From Terrimesophilobacter sp038243605 (lineage in GTDB: Bacteria > Actinomycetota > Actinomycetes > Actinomycetales > Microbacteriaceae): a stretch of 64,000 nucleotides of DNA. The translations under genes were made by a program, and so were the position numbers. The notes under the pieces are model-generated. The model was not told where the DNA came from. It did no database searches and saw nothing but the letters and a program-made list of their open reading frames with translations. How positions within the stretch are numbered: position 1 is the first letter of the stretch; each line of letters opens with the position of its first letter. The DNA is taken from the NCBI GenBank assembly GCA_038243605.1, contig JBBSQX010000003.1:1-64000 (forward strand). Direction: 5' to 3'. Positions 42,700 to 51,152 of this stretch are shown piece by piece.

Positions 42700-43401
42700 T
42701 CAGTTTGCGACAAACCTCGCGTCGACCGAGGCCGAGACTTCGATGTCTTCTGGGCTGAGCGAAAGCTCTGCGCCACCGGCCGCATCCATTTTCATGAAGC
42801 CCCGTGATGCTGAGGTGACTTCGTAACCTCCCCCTCCCGAACTCGACTGATCTGCCAGCATGCCGGGGTCAGCAATCGCGGTGGCGGTGACACTCGATAG
42901 GCCGAGAGCGTGCGCGTACGCTGTCGCTTTGGCAACAGCATCTGCGACAGCACCGGTGCGTACCTCGTTGTCGACGGCGAGTTCGCGTTGGTCGGTGAGC
43001 GACCATTCAAGGTTACCGATCGTGACACCGTCTGTTGTGGCCGCGGACTCTACGAAGCGTGAGAGCGCATCAAAATCAATGAACTTCGCGGTGAAGTTGA
43101 TGACGGCGTGGTAAACCATGGAGAGTCGTTTTCCCTCGTTGTTCCACGGCCGATCGCCCCACGCGCGCACGGAATCGCTCGACCATGACACGACGGGCCC
43201 AGATGTTGCATCGTGAAGTGCGGTGATCGCAGTGCGAAGCTGCTGCGCGGTGGCGGTCGCAGCGGCGAACACTGGCTCACGCCTGTTGCCGTCGTGGTTG
43301 ACACTCAGGCGTAGGGTTGCGAGCTCTGCGGAGTAACGCTCGACATGGCGCCCGTGCACGGTGATGACGGTAGCGGTGCCCTGCTTAATGGTCTCGGTCA
43401 T
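42700..43401 (-). CDS. SIMPL-domain protein (DUF541)
   Basis: A 233-residue protein of the SIMPL/DUF541 family. ITVHGRHVERYSAELATLRLSVNHDG begins the repeat unit, and ATAYAHALGLSS lies in the second half. There is no signal peptide, so unlike many periplasmic members it may be cytoplasmic. Function is unknown. It faces smpB and is followed upstream by the aldehyde dehydrogenase on the same strand. Confidence 0.8.
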   Translation of the reverse strand: MTETIKQGTATVITVHGRHVERYSAELATLRLSVNHDGNRREPVFAAATATAQQLRTAITALHDATSGPVVSWSSDSVRAWGDRPWNNEGKRLSMVYHAVINFTAKFIDFDALSRFVESAATTDGVTIGNLEWSLTDQRELAVDNEVRTGAVADAVAKATAYAHALGLSSVTATAIADPGMLADQSSSGGGGYEVTSASRGFMKMDAAGGAELSLSPEDIEVSASVDARFVAN

Positions 43402-43466
43402 GACGCCAGACTACCGGCGTCATGACCGAGATTCGCCTGTGAAAGCGAACTGCGGAGCGATGCTGC

Positions 43467-44831
43467 TTAGAAGCGGATGAGCTTCTTGTTGATGAACTCC
43501 GCCGCACCGTACTTGCCCATTTCGCGGCCGATTCCACTGCGCTTGACGCCACCAAAAGGAAGCTCGGGGCTGTCGGCGAGTACGACGTTGATGTAGACCA
43601 TTCCGGCCTCAATCTGGTCGGCGACGCGCATCGCCTGCTCGTGGTCAGTCGTGAACACGTACGAACCGAGGCCGAACGGGCTCGCGTTGGCGACCTTGAG
43701 GGCTTCTTCTTCACTGCTCACCCGGTAGATGGAAGCGACCGGTCCGAAGAACTCTTCGCGGTACGCGTCACTGTCTGCGGAGATTTCGGTGAGCACTGCG
43801 GTCGGGAAGAATGCTCCGTCGCGTTTGCCTTCCATGGTCACGGTCGCGCCCTGAGCCGCGGCGCGCTTCACCTGCTCTTCGAGGCCTTCAGCAGCGCCGA
43901 GCGACGAGAGTGGTCCGAGGTCGGCGCCAACCTTCGTGGGGTCGGATGGCGTTGCGGCGAGCATTTTGGCGGTGAGCTTGTCGCGGAACTCCTCATACAG
44001 GTTGTCCATAACGATGAAACGCTTCGCGGCGTTGCAGGACTGACCGCTGTTGTCGATTCGAGCTCCATAGGCAGAGTTGACGGCGTAGTCCATGTCATCC
44101 GTGCTGAGCAGAATGAACGGGTCAGAACCGCCAAGCTCGAGCACGACCTTCTTCAGGTGACGGCCGGCGACCTCGGCGACGGCGGAGCCGGCCGCTTCTG
44201 AGCCCGTGAGGGAGACGCCCTGAACGCGGGGGTCTGCGATGACGTTCGCGACCTGACCGCTGCTCGCGTACACGTTCGTGTACACGCCATCGACTGCACC
44301 AGCATCATGGAAGATCTGCTGAATGGCCGCAGAAGACTCTGGGCACTGCGACGCGTGCTTCAGGATGATGGTGTTGCCGATAACCACGTTGGGGCCAGCA
44401 AAGCGGGCGACCTGGTAGTAGGGAAAGTTCCACGGCATGATGCCGATGAGCACACCGATGGGGTTGGTGCGCATAACGGCGGTGGCATTCTCAGCGATGA
44501 GGTCGATCGGCTCATCCTTGAGGAACTCGCGGGCGTTGTCTGCGTAGTAACGGTAGATGTCGGCAGCGAAGTCGACCTCTCCGAGGGCCTGATCTACGGG
44601 CTTGCCCATCTCGCGCACGATGATGGCAGCGAGCTCATCGCGGCGCTCCGTGTGCAGGTCTGCGACCTTGTGGATGAGTGCGGCGCGCTCGTCGGTGGAT
44701 ACCTTGCGGGACCAGGTGCGGTACGCGTTATCCGCCGCGGTGACAACCTTTTCGAGGTCGGCATCCGAGATCTGATCGAATGTGGTGAGGGTCTCCCCGG
44801 TGGCGGGGTTGGTGACGGCGTAATGGCTCAC
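43467..44831 (-). CDS. NAD(P)-dependent aldehyde dehydrogenase, succinate-semialdehyde type
   Basis: A 454-residue ALDH. The catalytic Cys is in NSGQSCNAAKR, the general-base Glu in VVLELGGSDPF, and the cofactor motif is SLTGSEAAGSAV. It resembles YneI/GabD-like succinate-semialdehyde dehydrogenases, shorter than GabD and lacking a tetramer-specific tail. That fits an actinobacterium in which Kgd can produce succinic semialdehyde, and kgd is in this window. The start is GTG 44831, with AAAGGAG seven bases upstream; the frame open to 44876 is extra. A perfect inverted repeat lies just upstream. Confidence 0.88.
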   Translation of the reverse strand: MSHYAVTNPATGETLTTFDQISDADLEKVVTAADNAYRTWSRKVSTDERAALIHKVADLHTERRDELAAIIVREMGKPVDQALGEVDFAADIYRYYADNAREFLKDEPIDLIAENATAVMRTNPIGVLIGIMPWNFPYYQVARFAGPNVVIGNTIILKHASQCPESSAAIQQIFHDAGAVDGVYTNVYASSGQVANVIADPRVQGVSLTGSEAAGSAVAEVAGRHLKKVVLELGGSDPFILLSTDDMDYAVNSAYGARIDNSGQSCNAAKRFIVMDNLYEEFRDKLTAKMLAATPSDPTKVGADLGPLSSLGAAEGLEEQVKRAAAQGATVTMEGKRDGAFFPTAVLTEISADSDAYREEFFGPVASIYRVSSEEEALKVANASPFGLGSYVFTTDHEQAMRVADQIEAGMVYINVVLADSPELPFGGVKRSGIGREMGKYGAAEFINKKLIRF

Positions 44832-44854
44832 GAGCCATCTCCTTTCGGGGGCTA

Positions 44855-44868
44855 CAGCAGCACTGCTG
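44855..44868 (-). promoter_or_regulatory. Inverted repeat upstream of the aldehyde dehydrogenase gene
   Basis: CAGCAG and CTGCTG are exact reverse complements separated by CA, ending 24 bases upstream of the start codon. It could be an operator, but a short GC-rich palindrome may also arise by chance. Confidence 0.3.
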
Positions 44869-44986
44869 AAGCACATTGGTGAATCGTGTTAAAGACACTC
44901 AATCATGTCTTGATGGGGGTTGCCGACATGTATTTTGCCGCACATTCTCACGGATGCCCCGGGTGGCGTTATCCGCGTTGTCAGCG

Positions 44987-45047
44987 TAGAATAGAAGGCT
45001 GCCTAGGGCTTCGCGCCCGGCAGTTTGATAACTCAACAGCGCGCGAC
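44987..45047 (+). promoter_or_regulatory. ssrA promoter and rRNA-leader-like segment
   Basis: TAGAAT at 44987-44992 is a good -10 box. It is followed at 44999-45023 by a hairpin (CTGCC-TA-GGGC with GCCC-GGCAG) and then by TTTGATAACTCAACAGCGCG. The latter closely resembles the TTTGAGAACTCAACAG segment found just ahead of 16S rRNA genes in Micrococcales. The hairpin plus this element is the layout of a ribosomal RNA leader; a role in antitermination or 5' processing of the tmRNA precursor is inference. Confidence 0.5.
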
Positions 45048-45074
45048 AGTGGCCAGCTTTTTACAGCACAGCAT

Positions 45075-45450
45075 GGGGATGATCGGTTTCGACATTGCCT
45101 GCGAGACTATGAGAAGCGGGTCGAGGATGCAGGGTTATCTCGTAAACGATCTCTGCAAAAAACAAGTGCAAACAAAACACGCACTGACTTCGCCCTCGCT
45201 GCCTAAGCGAGCGCACTAAAGAAGTCCGTCAGGCCGGGAATACTCTCTACCCGGATTTCTGACGTCATCTAGAGAGATTGCTTCTACCTTGTGTTTCAGG
45301 GGGTAGAGGGACTCGCACTGAAACTGGGCTCGTCGGATTAGGTGCCAGTGGCAAATTCCGGAGCCGAGTAAAACGCTAGTACTGGCTACACCCGTAGAAG
45401 GCATATGACCACAGCAGTGGACGGGGGTTCAATTCCCCCCATCTCCACCA
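45075..45450 (+). ncRNA. ssrA: Transfer-messenger RNA (tmRNA)
   Basis: A 376-base tmRNA. The 5' end GGGGATG pairs with CATCTCC just before the encoded ACCA end, forming the tRNA-like acceptor stem, and GGTTCAATTCC is the T loop. The tag frame starts at GCA 45168 and ends at TAA 45204-45206, encoding ANKTRTDFALAA, whose ALAA end marks rescued proteins for ClpXP. It works with SmpB to free stalled ribosomes. Confidence 0.97.
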
Positions 45451-45513
45451 CGTGCCCTGCTCCTGAGGTATTTGATCTCAGCAGGGAAGCCGGATGCTGT
45501 CGCGCGTTGTGAG

Positions 45514-45750
45514 TTATTCCACCGAAGAGCGCGGTGCCCGCCGTGGCGGGGGAGGCGGTACAAGCTTCGCTGCCGTCACCTCGGCGAAGTCGACGGGCAC
45601 GAGCCCCTGCCGAGTCTCGACGACGCATCCGGTTTCCGTGACCTCACGCAGGTAGCCGAGCGCATCCGAGAAGCCGCCATCGACCCGGCGACGCACGGTC
45701 ATGCGCGTGCCCAAGGGCGACGACGTGATGAGCTGGACCGGAGTTGACAC
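45514..45750 (-). CDS. Small SH3-like protein related to the N terminus of Rv0428c-type acetyltransferases
   Basis: A 78-residue protein with the sequence TRMTVRRRVDGGFSDALGYLREVTETGCVVETRQGLVPVDFAEVTAAK, matching the small SH3-like domain that precedes the GNAT domain in Rv0428c-type histone acetyltransferases. Here the catalytic domain is absent and a Pro/Arg tail (PPPPPRR) follows. Short stand-alone copies are common in Microbacteriaceae and are often mis-annotated as acetyltransferases. The role is unknown. Confidence 0.68.
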   Translation of the reverse strand: MSTPVQLITSSPLGTRMTVRRRVDGGFSDALGYLREVTETGCVVETRQGLVPVDFAEVTAAKLVPPPPPRRAPRSSVE

Positions 45751-45761
45751 GCTACTACCGA

Positions 45762-45989
45762 CTATTTCCAGTAGCCGTTCGCCGCCGCCACGGTCTGGAA
45801 GTTGATGGCGATCACCTGTGAGCTTGCGATGAGCGCGTTCGCGTCTTCCGCATAAACGAGGCGAAGCTTGTCACGCATCTCAGCTGAGGGCTGGGTTACT
45901 TTCACGCCGATGCGGGACATCTTGGTCGCGAGGTCGAAACCCGCTTCTGGTGTTGCGGTGATCAAGCTGGGCAGCCATGAGTCGGCCAT
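45762..45989 (-). CDS. Small protein of unknown function
   Basis: A 75-residue, mildly hydrophilic protein with mixed helix-forming stretches. There is no signal peptide, membrane segment or metal motif. AGGAG lies a few bases upstream of the ATG on the minus strand, supporting translation. It is 11 bases upstream of the 45514-45750 gene on the same strand, so both may be one transcript. Confidence 0.6.
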   Translation of the reverse strand: MADSWLPSLITATPEAGFDLATKMSRIGVKVTQPSAEMRDKLRLVYAEDANALIASSQVIAINFQTVAAANGYWK

Positions 45990-46042
45990 GATGCGCTCCT
46001 AAAGGTGGGATGTTGTCAATTTATATCGTACGCCCGGCAAAT

Positions 46043-47074
46043 TTAGGGAAACTCAATCACCGTCATGCCGGGTAACGCCAGCGAATCCATGGTGGTGAGG
46101 GCGTGGGGAGCCTCCTCGAGCGTGATAGTGCGACCAACCAGAGCACGTGGATCGATGTCTCCGGCCGCGATGTGCGCCAGCACCGCCGGGTACTCGTGAG
46201 CGGCCATGCCGTGGCTACCAAGAATCTCCAGCTCATTCGCGATGACCAAGTCCATGGGTATTGGCGCCAGCGCATTGTCGCCGACCATGAGGCCCACCTG
46301 CACGTGTCGGCCGCGTTTGCGTAGGCATCGAATTGAGTTGTCGCTCGTGAGCCGTGAACCGAAGGCGTCAAGGGAGAGATGCGCGCCGCCGCCCGTGAGA
46401 TCACGGATGACGGTCACGACATCCGAATCACCTGACACGGTCACGGCGCCAAGCTCTGACGCGAGGGCGAGCGCGTTCGGTGAAACGTCAACGGCAATGA
46501 CGTTGGCTCCTGCGGCGAGAGCGATCATAATGGCGGAGGTGCCAACCCCACCGCAACCGTGAACGGCAACCCATTCGCGTGACTGCACTCGCCCTTGCGT
46601 CATGACGGCGCGGTAGGCGGTCGCAAAACGGCACCCAAGCGCGGCCGCTGAGACGAAATCGAGCTCGGGAGGTAACGCCACGAGATTCGTGTCAGCGGAC
46701 TCAATCGCCACAAACTCGGCGAAGGAACCCCACTGCGTAAAACCAGGCTGCATCTGGTTGTCACACACCTGCTGATTGCCGGTCAGACATTGCTCACAGC
46801 GCCCGCACGCACACACGAACGGAACAGTGACGAGGTCACCAGGCTTCCACCCGGTGACCTCGTGACCAACAGCTTCCACCACGCCCGCGAACTCATGGCC
46901 GGGAACGTGGGGGAGCCTTATGTCGCTGTCGTGCCCCATCCATGCGTGCCAGTCGCTTCGACACACGCCGCTCGCGCGCACGCGGATGACGGCGCCGGTG
47001 GGTGAACATTCCGGCATGGGTACTTCGGCGATTTCGGGTTCTCGACCAAAATCCTGGAACACTACAGCGCGCAT
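46043..47074 (-). CDS. Zinc-dependent alcohol dehydrogenase
   Basis: A 343-residue medium-chain dehydrogenase. The catalytic zinc site has GVCRSDWH and PGHEFAGVV, the structural zinc site is CACGRCEQCLTGNQQVC, and the NAD motif is GCGGVGTSA. Asp at the end of the second strand (IAVDVS) favours NAD. It resembles alcohol dehydrogenases of the AdhA/Zn-ADH group that act on small alcohols; the substrate is unknown. GGAGGG sits close to the ATG. Confidence 0.92.
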   Translation of the reverse strand: MRAVVFQDFGREPEIAEVPMPECSPTGAVIRVRASGVCRSDWHAWMGHDSDIRLPHVPGHEFAGVVEAVGHEVTGWKPGDLVTVPFVCACGRCEQCLTGNQQVCDNQMQPGFTQWGSFAEFVAIESADTNLVALPPELDFVSAAALGCRFATAYRAVMTQGRVQSREWVAVHGCGGVGTSAIMIALAAGANVIAVDVSPNALALASELGAVTVSGDSDVVTVIRDLTGGGAHLSLDAFGSRLTSDNSIRCLRKRGRHVQVGLMVGDNALAPIPMDLVIANELEILGSHGMAAHEYPAVLAHIAAGDIDPRALVGRTITLEEAPHALTTMDSLALPGMTVIEFP

Positions 47075-47086
47075 GACCCTCCAAGT

Positions 47087-47104
47087 CGATAATCAAGGTT
47101 ATCG
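47087..47104 (-). promoter_or_regulatory. Inverted repeat upstream of the alcohol dehydrogenase gene
   Basis: CGATAA and TTATCG are exact inverse arms with a six-base spacer, 13 bases upstream of the start codon. It may be an operator; no adjacent regulator gene is present. Confidence 0.35.
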
Positions 47105-47123
47105 TTTGGGCTCCTGCGCGCGG

Positions 47124-47185
47124 CAACTACTGCGTGCGGCGACTACTGCGTTAGACGACTACTGCGTTAGACAACTACTCAGCAG
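47124..47185 (+). repeat. Four near-identical 16-bp tandem units
   Basis: Units of the form CRACTACTGCGTTAGA begin at 47124, 47140, 47156 and 47172; the second and third are identical and the fourth is shortened. They lie between the alcohol dehydrogenase promoter and the end of the septum-formation lipoprotein gene, whose stop codon is inside the fourth unit. Confidence 0.7.
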
Positions 47186-47669
47186 CGCCTTCGAGGGTTC
47201 CGGTTGACTGACCTTCGGCGTCATAGATGATGCACGAGATGACGCGGTCGTCCGCTGCCCACGTCTCTGCCGTGGGAACGTAGTAGTTGTAGTCCAAGCT
47301 TCCTTCATATGTTTCATCGGACCCGATGAACGTATAGAAAACGGGGCCGCACGCCGCCTCGGCCTGCTCCATCGTTGCGTCGTCGCCCGGGAAGCTGTCA
47401 TCCGTCATGATCGACTCTGCGTATGCTTCGTTGTCGTGCGTCACAGCGCAGTCAACGAACTCGATGTCGCTGACCAGATTATCTGCAGATGCTGGCGGTT
47501 CGCTGAAGCAGTTGCCCACCTTCATTGAAAACACGCCCGGCTTGGTGACATCAGTTCCGTTGTTCACCGCGTTGACCACGCCGCTAACGGTGCTGCAGCC
47601 GCTCAGCGCCATGGCGGCGGAAAGTGCCACAGCGACGGCGGCAATTTTGACAATTTTAGTCAACTTCAT
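47175..47669 (-). CDS. Septum-formation-family lipoprotein
   Basis: A 164-residue lipoprotein: signal with lipobox ALSGC (Cys at about 25), then a domain with the spacing VGNCFSEPP, EFVDCAVTHDNEAYA, AACGPVF and ISCIIYD. This Cys-rich pattern is that of the actinobacterial septum-formation domain (PF13845 type), usually held by disulfides outside the membrane. Role in cell division is by family name and not shown here. A tandem repeat touches its 3' end. Confidence 0.85.
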   Translation of the reverse strand: MKLTKIVKIAAVAVALSAAMALSGCSTVSGVVNAVNNGTDVTKPGVFSMKVGNCFSEPPASADNLVSDIEFVDCAVTHDNEAYAESIMTDDSFPGDDATMEQAEAACGPVFYTFIGSDETYEGSLDYNYYVPTAETWAADDRVISCIIYDAEGQSTGTLEGAAE

Positions 47670-47736
47670 ATTCTTTGGATCCCTAAATTCACATCCGGAG
47701 CGTAGTCACGGCTTCGAGCAGTTTATTGAGTTTACG

Positions 47737-47750
47737 ACCCCTTTGGGGGT
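47737..47750 (-). terminator. Small hairpin between hisN and the lipoprotein gene
   Basis: ACCCC and GGGGT pair around TTTG in the AT-rich gap downstream of hisN. It could end the aroA-rsgA-hisN transcript; the stem is short and there is no T-run. Confidence 0.25.
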
Positions 47751-47870
47751 GAAAATTGGATGAAATTTCAAAGAATTCTACGACCCAAGAGAAATGTTGA
47801 TGTTTTTGTCGCGGGTGAGAGCAATTGTTGCGTGGCGTGCTTTGTTTGGGTGGCGTGATGGCTCGCCGGA

Positions 47871-48659
47871 TTAGACCTCGAGCGTGCGCCTTACAGCGTC
47901 ATGGAGCACGCCATTGGTCGCCAACGCCGAGCCATGCCACGGTCCCTCCGTGCCATCCATCGCGGTGAGCCGTCCGCCGGCTTCCGCGATGATCGGAAAG
48001 AGCGCCGCCATGTCGTATGGCTGGAGGTCGTACTCGCCAGCCACATCAACAGCGCCTTCGGCAACCAACATGTACGGCCACGCGTCGCTGTAGTCACGTG
48101 TGCGCCACACCGTGCGCGAGAGAGCAATGTACTGATCGAGCTTTCCTTCTGAGTCAAACCTGTCCAACCCGCTCAGTGAGACAGAGGCATCGGCAAGGTC
48201 AGACACCGCAGAAACGTGAATACTGTGTTCAGAACCGTCGAGCTCACGAGTGAAGGCACCGAGGCCATTCGCCGCCCACCACCGCCGGCCGAGAGCTGGT
48301 GCGCTCACCACGCCGAGCACAGGAACACCATCGATCGCGAGAGCAATAAGCGTTGACCACACGGGCACTCCGCGCACAAAATTGGCGGTGCCGTCAATCG
48401 GGTCAATGATCCACTGCCTGCGAGATTCGCCAACAGTGCCGAACTCCTCTCCATAAAAAGCGTCACCAGGAAGATTGGTCATGATTGACTCCCGGAGCGA
48501 GGACTCGACGGCGCGGTCAGCATCCGTCACATGGGTCATATCTGGTTTCATCGACACCACGAGGTCGGCCGCACGAAAACGGTCGAACGAGATTGCGTCA
48601 GCGAGGTCAGCGAGACCGAGAGCGAAGGCGAGGTCGGCAGCGTGCGTAGATTCAGTCAC
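47871..48659 (-). CDS. hisN: Histidinol-phosphatase, inositol monophosphatase family
   Basis: A 262-residue Mg-dependent phosphatase. The metal site is in GEEFG and WIIDPIDGTANFVRG, with a further Asp at SDAWPY. Length and sequence fit HisN-type histidinol phosphatases of actinobacteria. These remove phosphate from histidinol phosphate in histidine synthesis, but inositol monophosphatase is an alternative that sequence alone cannot exclude. Its ATG overlaps the rsgA stop by four bases. Confidence 0.85.
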   Translation of the reverse strand: MTESTHAADLAFALGLADLADAISFDRFRAADLVVSMKPDMTHVTDADRAVESSLRESIMTNLPGDAFYGEEFGTVGESRRQWIIDPIDGTANFVRGVPVWSTLIALAIDGVPVLGVVSAPALGRRWWAANGLGAFTRELDGSEHSIHVSAVSDLADASVSLSGLDRFDSEGKLDQYIALSRTVWRTRDYSDAWPYMLVAEGAVDVAGEYDLQPYDMAALFPIIAEAGGRLTAMDGTEGPWHGSALATNGVLHDAVRRTLEV

Positions 48660-49681
48660 GATGCAAGGCTACCGAGGAGTCGGTGCATCGAGTCGAGGCG
48701 CTTGGCGCCAAGCGTGCCAAGATCACCAGCAGCAACACCCTCCGCAATGGCACAGTCTGGCGCATCTGGCAGGTGAGTGCAGCCACGCGGGCAGTTTTTT
48801 GCGAGCGACGCAAGGTCGGTGAACGACGTCAAAATGTTGTCAATATTCACGTGCCCGAGCCCGAACGAACGCACACCTGGTGTGTCAATAATCCAGCCAT
48901 CCCCCACGCGATACGACACCGTCGACGACGATGTGTGGCGGCCGCGCCCCGTCGTGGCGTTTACGTGCCCAATAGCCCGGTGTGCCTCTGGAACTAAAGC
49001 ATTCACCAGCGTGGACTTGCCCACGCCGGAGTGCCCAACCGCCACCGTTGAATGCCCGGTGAGAAGCTCGCGGAGTCGTTCCAACGGAAAGTCGTCGTGC
49101 GTGCTGGAGAGCACCTCGAGATCGAGGCCCTCGAAGTTCGCGAGAAAGTCTGCCGGGTCAGCAAGGTCGGTCTTTGTCATGCAGAGAATGGGTGTAATTC
49201 CTGCATCGAAGGCGGCCACCAAGTAGCGGTCAACGAGCCGTGGCCGGGGCTCTGGGTCTGCGGCAGCCACCACGATGAGCATTTGGTCGGCGTTAGCCAC
49301 AATGACGCGCTCTACCTCGTCGGAGTCATCCGCACTGCGACGCAAGATGGTAGTTCGCGGCTGGATGCGCACGATGCGCGCGAGGGTGCCATCATCTCCG
49401 CTTGTGTCGCCAACGATGTCGACCCGATCGCCGGTCACGATCGCTTTCTTGCGCAGTTCGCGCGCTCGGGCCGCTGTGACCTGATGCTCCGTATCGGAGC
49501 CGTCACCCACGAGCGCCAAATAGCGTCCGCGATCGACGGTAAGAATTCTGCCGGTCACGGCATCGGCGTGTTCAGGGCGAATCTTCGTTCGCGCGCGATT
49601 GCCTTTAGGGTTGGGGCGGTTACGCGCTTCGTAGTCGGCCCACTTATCGTCGTCGCCGATATCTTCTGGGAGCCAACTCAT
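48656..49681 (-). CDS. rsgA: Ribosome small-subunit-dependent GTPase RsgA
   Basis: A 341-residue circularly permuted GTPase that helps 30S maturation. The N-terminal OB-fold (about 35-115) is followed by the permuted G domain with TKTDLADP (G4), GHSGVGKST (G1) and DTPGVRSFGL (G3), and by a zinc-binding tail NCPRGCTH-x6-C. I start at ATG 49681 (MSWLPEDIG); the frame open to 49783 is inside the end of aroA and unlike the family. aroA-rsgA-hisN is a conserved actinobacterial order. Confidence 0.95.
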   Translation of the reverse strand: MSWLPEDIGDDDKWADYEARNRPNPKGNRARTKIRPEHADAVTGRILTVDRGRYLALVGDGSDTEHQVTAARARELRKKAIVTGDRVDIVGDTSGDDGTLARIVRIQPRTTILRRSADDSDEVERVIVANADQMLIVVAAADPEPRPRLVDRYLVAAFDAGITPILCMTKTDLADPADFLANFEGLDLEVLSSTHDDFPLERLRELLTGHSTVAVGHSGVGKSTLVNALVPEAHRAIGHVNATTGRGRHTSSSTVSYRVGDGWIIDTPGVRSFGLGHVNIDNILTSFTDLASLAKNCPRGCTHLPDAPDCAIAEGVAAGDLGTLGAKRLDSMHRLLGSLAS

Positions 49682-49719
49682 CGTCGCGCTTTTCTTTTTC
49701 GTCGCCCGGCCGCGGCCAG

Positions 49720-51147
49720 CTAGAGGATGCCAAGAGAGAAGGGATCGAACGATGCTGGCCGCGGGTGTACGAGTCCGCGCCACAGTTCAGGAAATTGGGG
49801 CAAAGTCTTACCGGTCGTCGCGATGTCATCGATCTCGATACCATCCACGGCGAGGCCGATGAGGGCACCGGCCGTGGCCATCCGGTGGTCTTCGTGGCTG
49901 TGCCACAGCCCACCGTGCAGTTGCCGGGGTTCGATGATGAGGCCGTCATCTAACTCGGTGACGGAACCACCGAGCGCATTGATCTCTTCCGCAAGCGCGG
50001 CAAGTCGATCTGATTCGTGGCCGCGCAAGTGCCCGATTCCGGTAATTCGACTCGTGCCTTCTGCCATTGTCGCGAGAGCAACAATGGTGGGCGCGAGCTC
50101 TCCGCATTCGTGCAGGTCGAGTTCGACGCCTGAAATCGTTCCGCCGCCAAGAACACCCGCACCTCCGTCGATTGTGAGGCTTGATTCGGTGCGAGTGGAT
50201 GTCGCGCCGAACGCGGCAAGCAAAGACTCAAGTCGGTCGCCCACTTGCGTTGTTTGCGCTGGCCAACCGTTAATCGTGACACGGCCACCGGCCACAACGG
50301 CCGCAGCGAGAAACGGTGCGGCATTGGAAAGGTCTGGTTCAATGTCGACGTCGAGTGCGGCAATAGTTCCCGGCTCAATGTTCCAGAACCCATTGCCAGC
50401 GTTCTGCGCCGCGGGAGTCGTCACCGTGACTCCGCGCGCGGCAAGTGTTGCCATGGTCATCTGGATGTGCGGAAGGCTCGGCACCGTTGGCCCCGTGTTG
50501 GTCAACTGCAGACCGTGGGTGAATCGCGCGCCGACGAGAAGGAGCGCCGAAACAAACTGGCTTGATTCTGACGAGTCGACGGCAAGCGGCCCTCCGTCAA
50601 CGACGCCGGTGGCGTAAAGACTAAAGGGGAGAGTGCGGCGCTTGTCATCGGTGACATCGATTCCGAGTGCGCGCAGTGCATCAATAGTGGAGTTCATGGG
50701 GCGCGTGCGGGCGGCAGGGTCACCATCGAATGCCACGGGGCCCAGCGCGAGAGTGGCGACCAAAGGAACAAACCTCATGACGGTGCCGGCAAGCCCACAA
50801 TCAATCGTGGAGCCACCCGTTAGCTCCTGTGGGGTGACGAGCCAGTCGGGCCCAAACCCACCGTCACCGGAAACTTCTTCGATGAGAACGCCAAGTTCAC
50901 GCAGCGCCTCTGCCATCAGTTCTGTGTCGCGCGAATGCAGGGGGGCCCGTAAAAGTGATGGTCCGTCCGCGAGGGCGGAGAGCACAAGTTCCCTGTTCGT
51001 GAGGGACTTAGACCCGGGCAGTTTAAGGGTCGAGGAGAACGGCCCCTCTGCGCGAGGTGCGCGCCACGGGCCATCAGGAGTTTCGATCACCAGATCATCG
51101 TTCTGGTACGGATCAAACTCTGGCTTGGAATAAGTGGAAACTAACAT
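49720..51147 (-). CDS. aroA: 3-phosphoshikimate 1-carboxyvinyltransferase (EPSP synthase)
   Basis: A 475-residue enzyme of the shikimate pathway; glyphosate target. The N-terminal signature is LPGSKSLTNRELVLSALADG, the PEP site is DCGLAGTVMRFVPL, and the C-terminal motif is SHEDHRMATAGALIG. The protein is longer than E. coli AroA (427) because of a 40-residue N-terminal extension that is usual in Micrococcales. It is divergent from sigR, and their promoters overlap. Confidence 0.96.
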   Translation of the reverse strand: MLVSTYSKPEFDPYQNDDLVIETPDGPWRAPRAEGPFSSTLKLPGSKSLTNRELVLSALADGPSLLRAPLHSRDTELMAEALRELGVLIEEVSGDGGFGPDWLVTPQELTGGSTIDCGLAGTVMRFVPLVATLALGPVAFDGDPAARTRPMNSTIDALRALGIDVTDDKRRTLPFSLYATGVVDGGPLAVDSSESSQFVSALLLVGARFTHGLQLTNTGPTVPSLPHIQMTMATLAARGVTVTTPAAQNAGNGFWNIEPGTIAALDVDIEPDLSNAAPFLAAAVVAGGRVTINGWPAQTTQVGDRLESLLAAFGATSTRTESSLTIDGGAGVLGGGTISGVELDLHECGELAPTIVALATMAEGTSRITGIGHLRGHESDRLAALAEEINALGGSVTELDDGLIIEPRQLHGGLWHSHEDHRMATAGALIGLAVDGIEIDDIATTGKTLPQFPELWRGLVHPRPASFDPFSLGIL

Positions 51148-51152
51148 CGGTT
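51127..51152 (+). promoter_or_regulatory. SigR-type promoter of sigR
   Basis: GGAAT (51127-51131) and GTT (51150-51152) are separated by 18 bases, matching the -35/-10 pattern recognised by SigR/SigH sigma factors. It lies within the first codons of the divergent aroA, and a possible aroA -10 (TACTCT on the minus strand, 51156-51161) overlaps the expected start region. Autoregulation of sigR is known in Streptomyces and mycobacteria. Confidence 0.6.
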
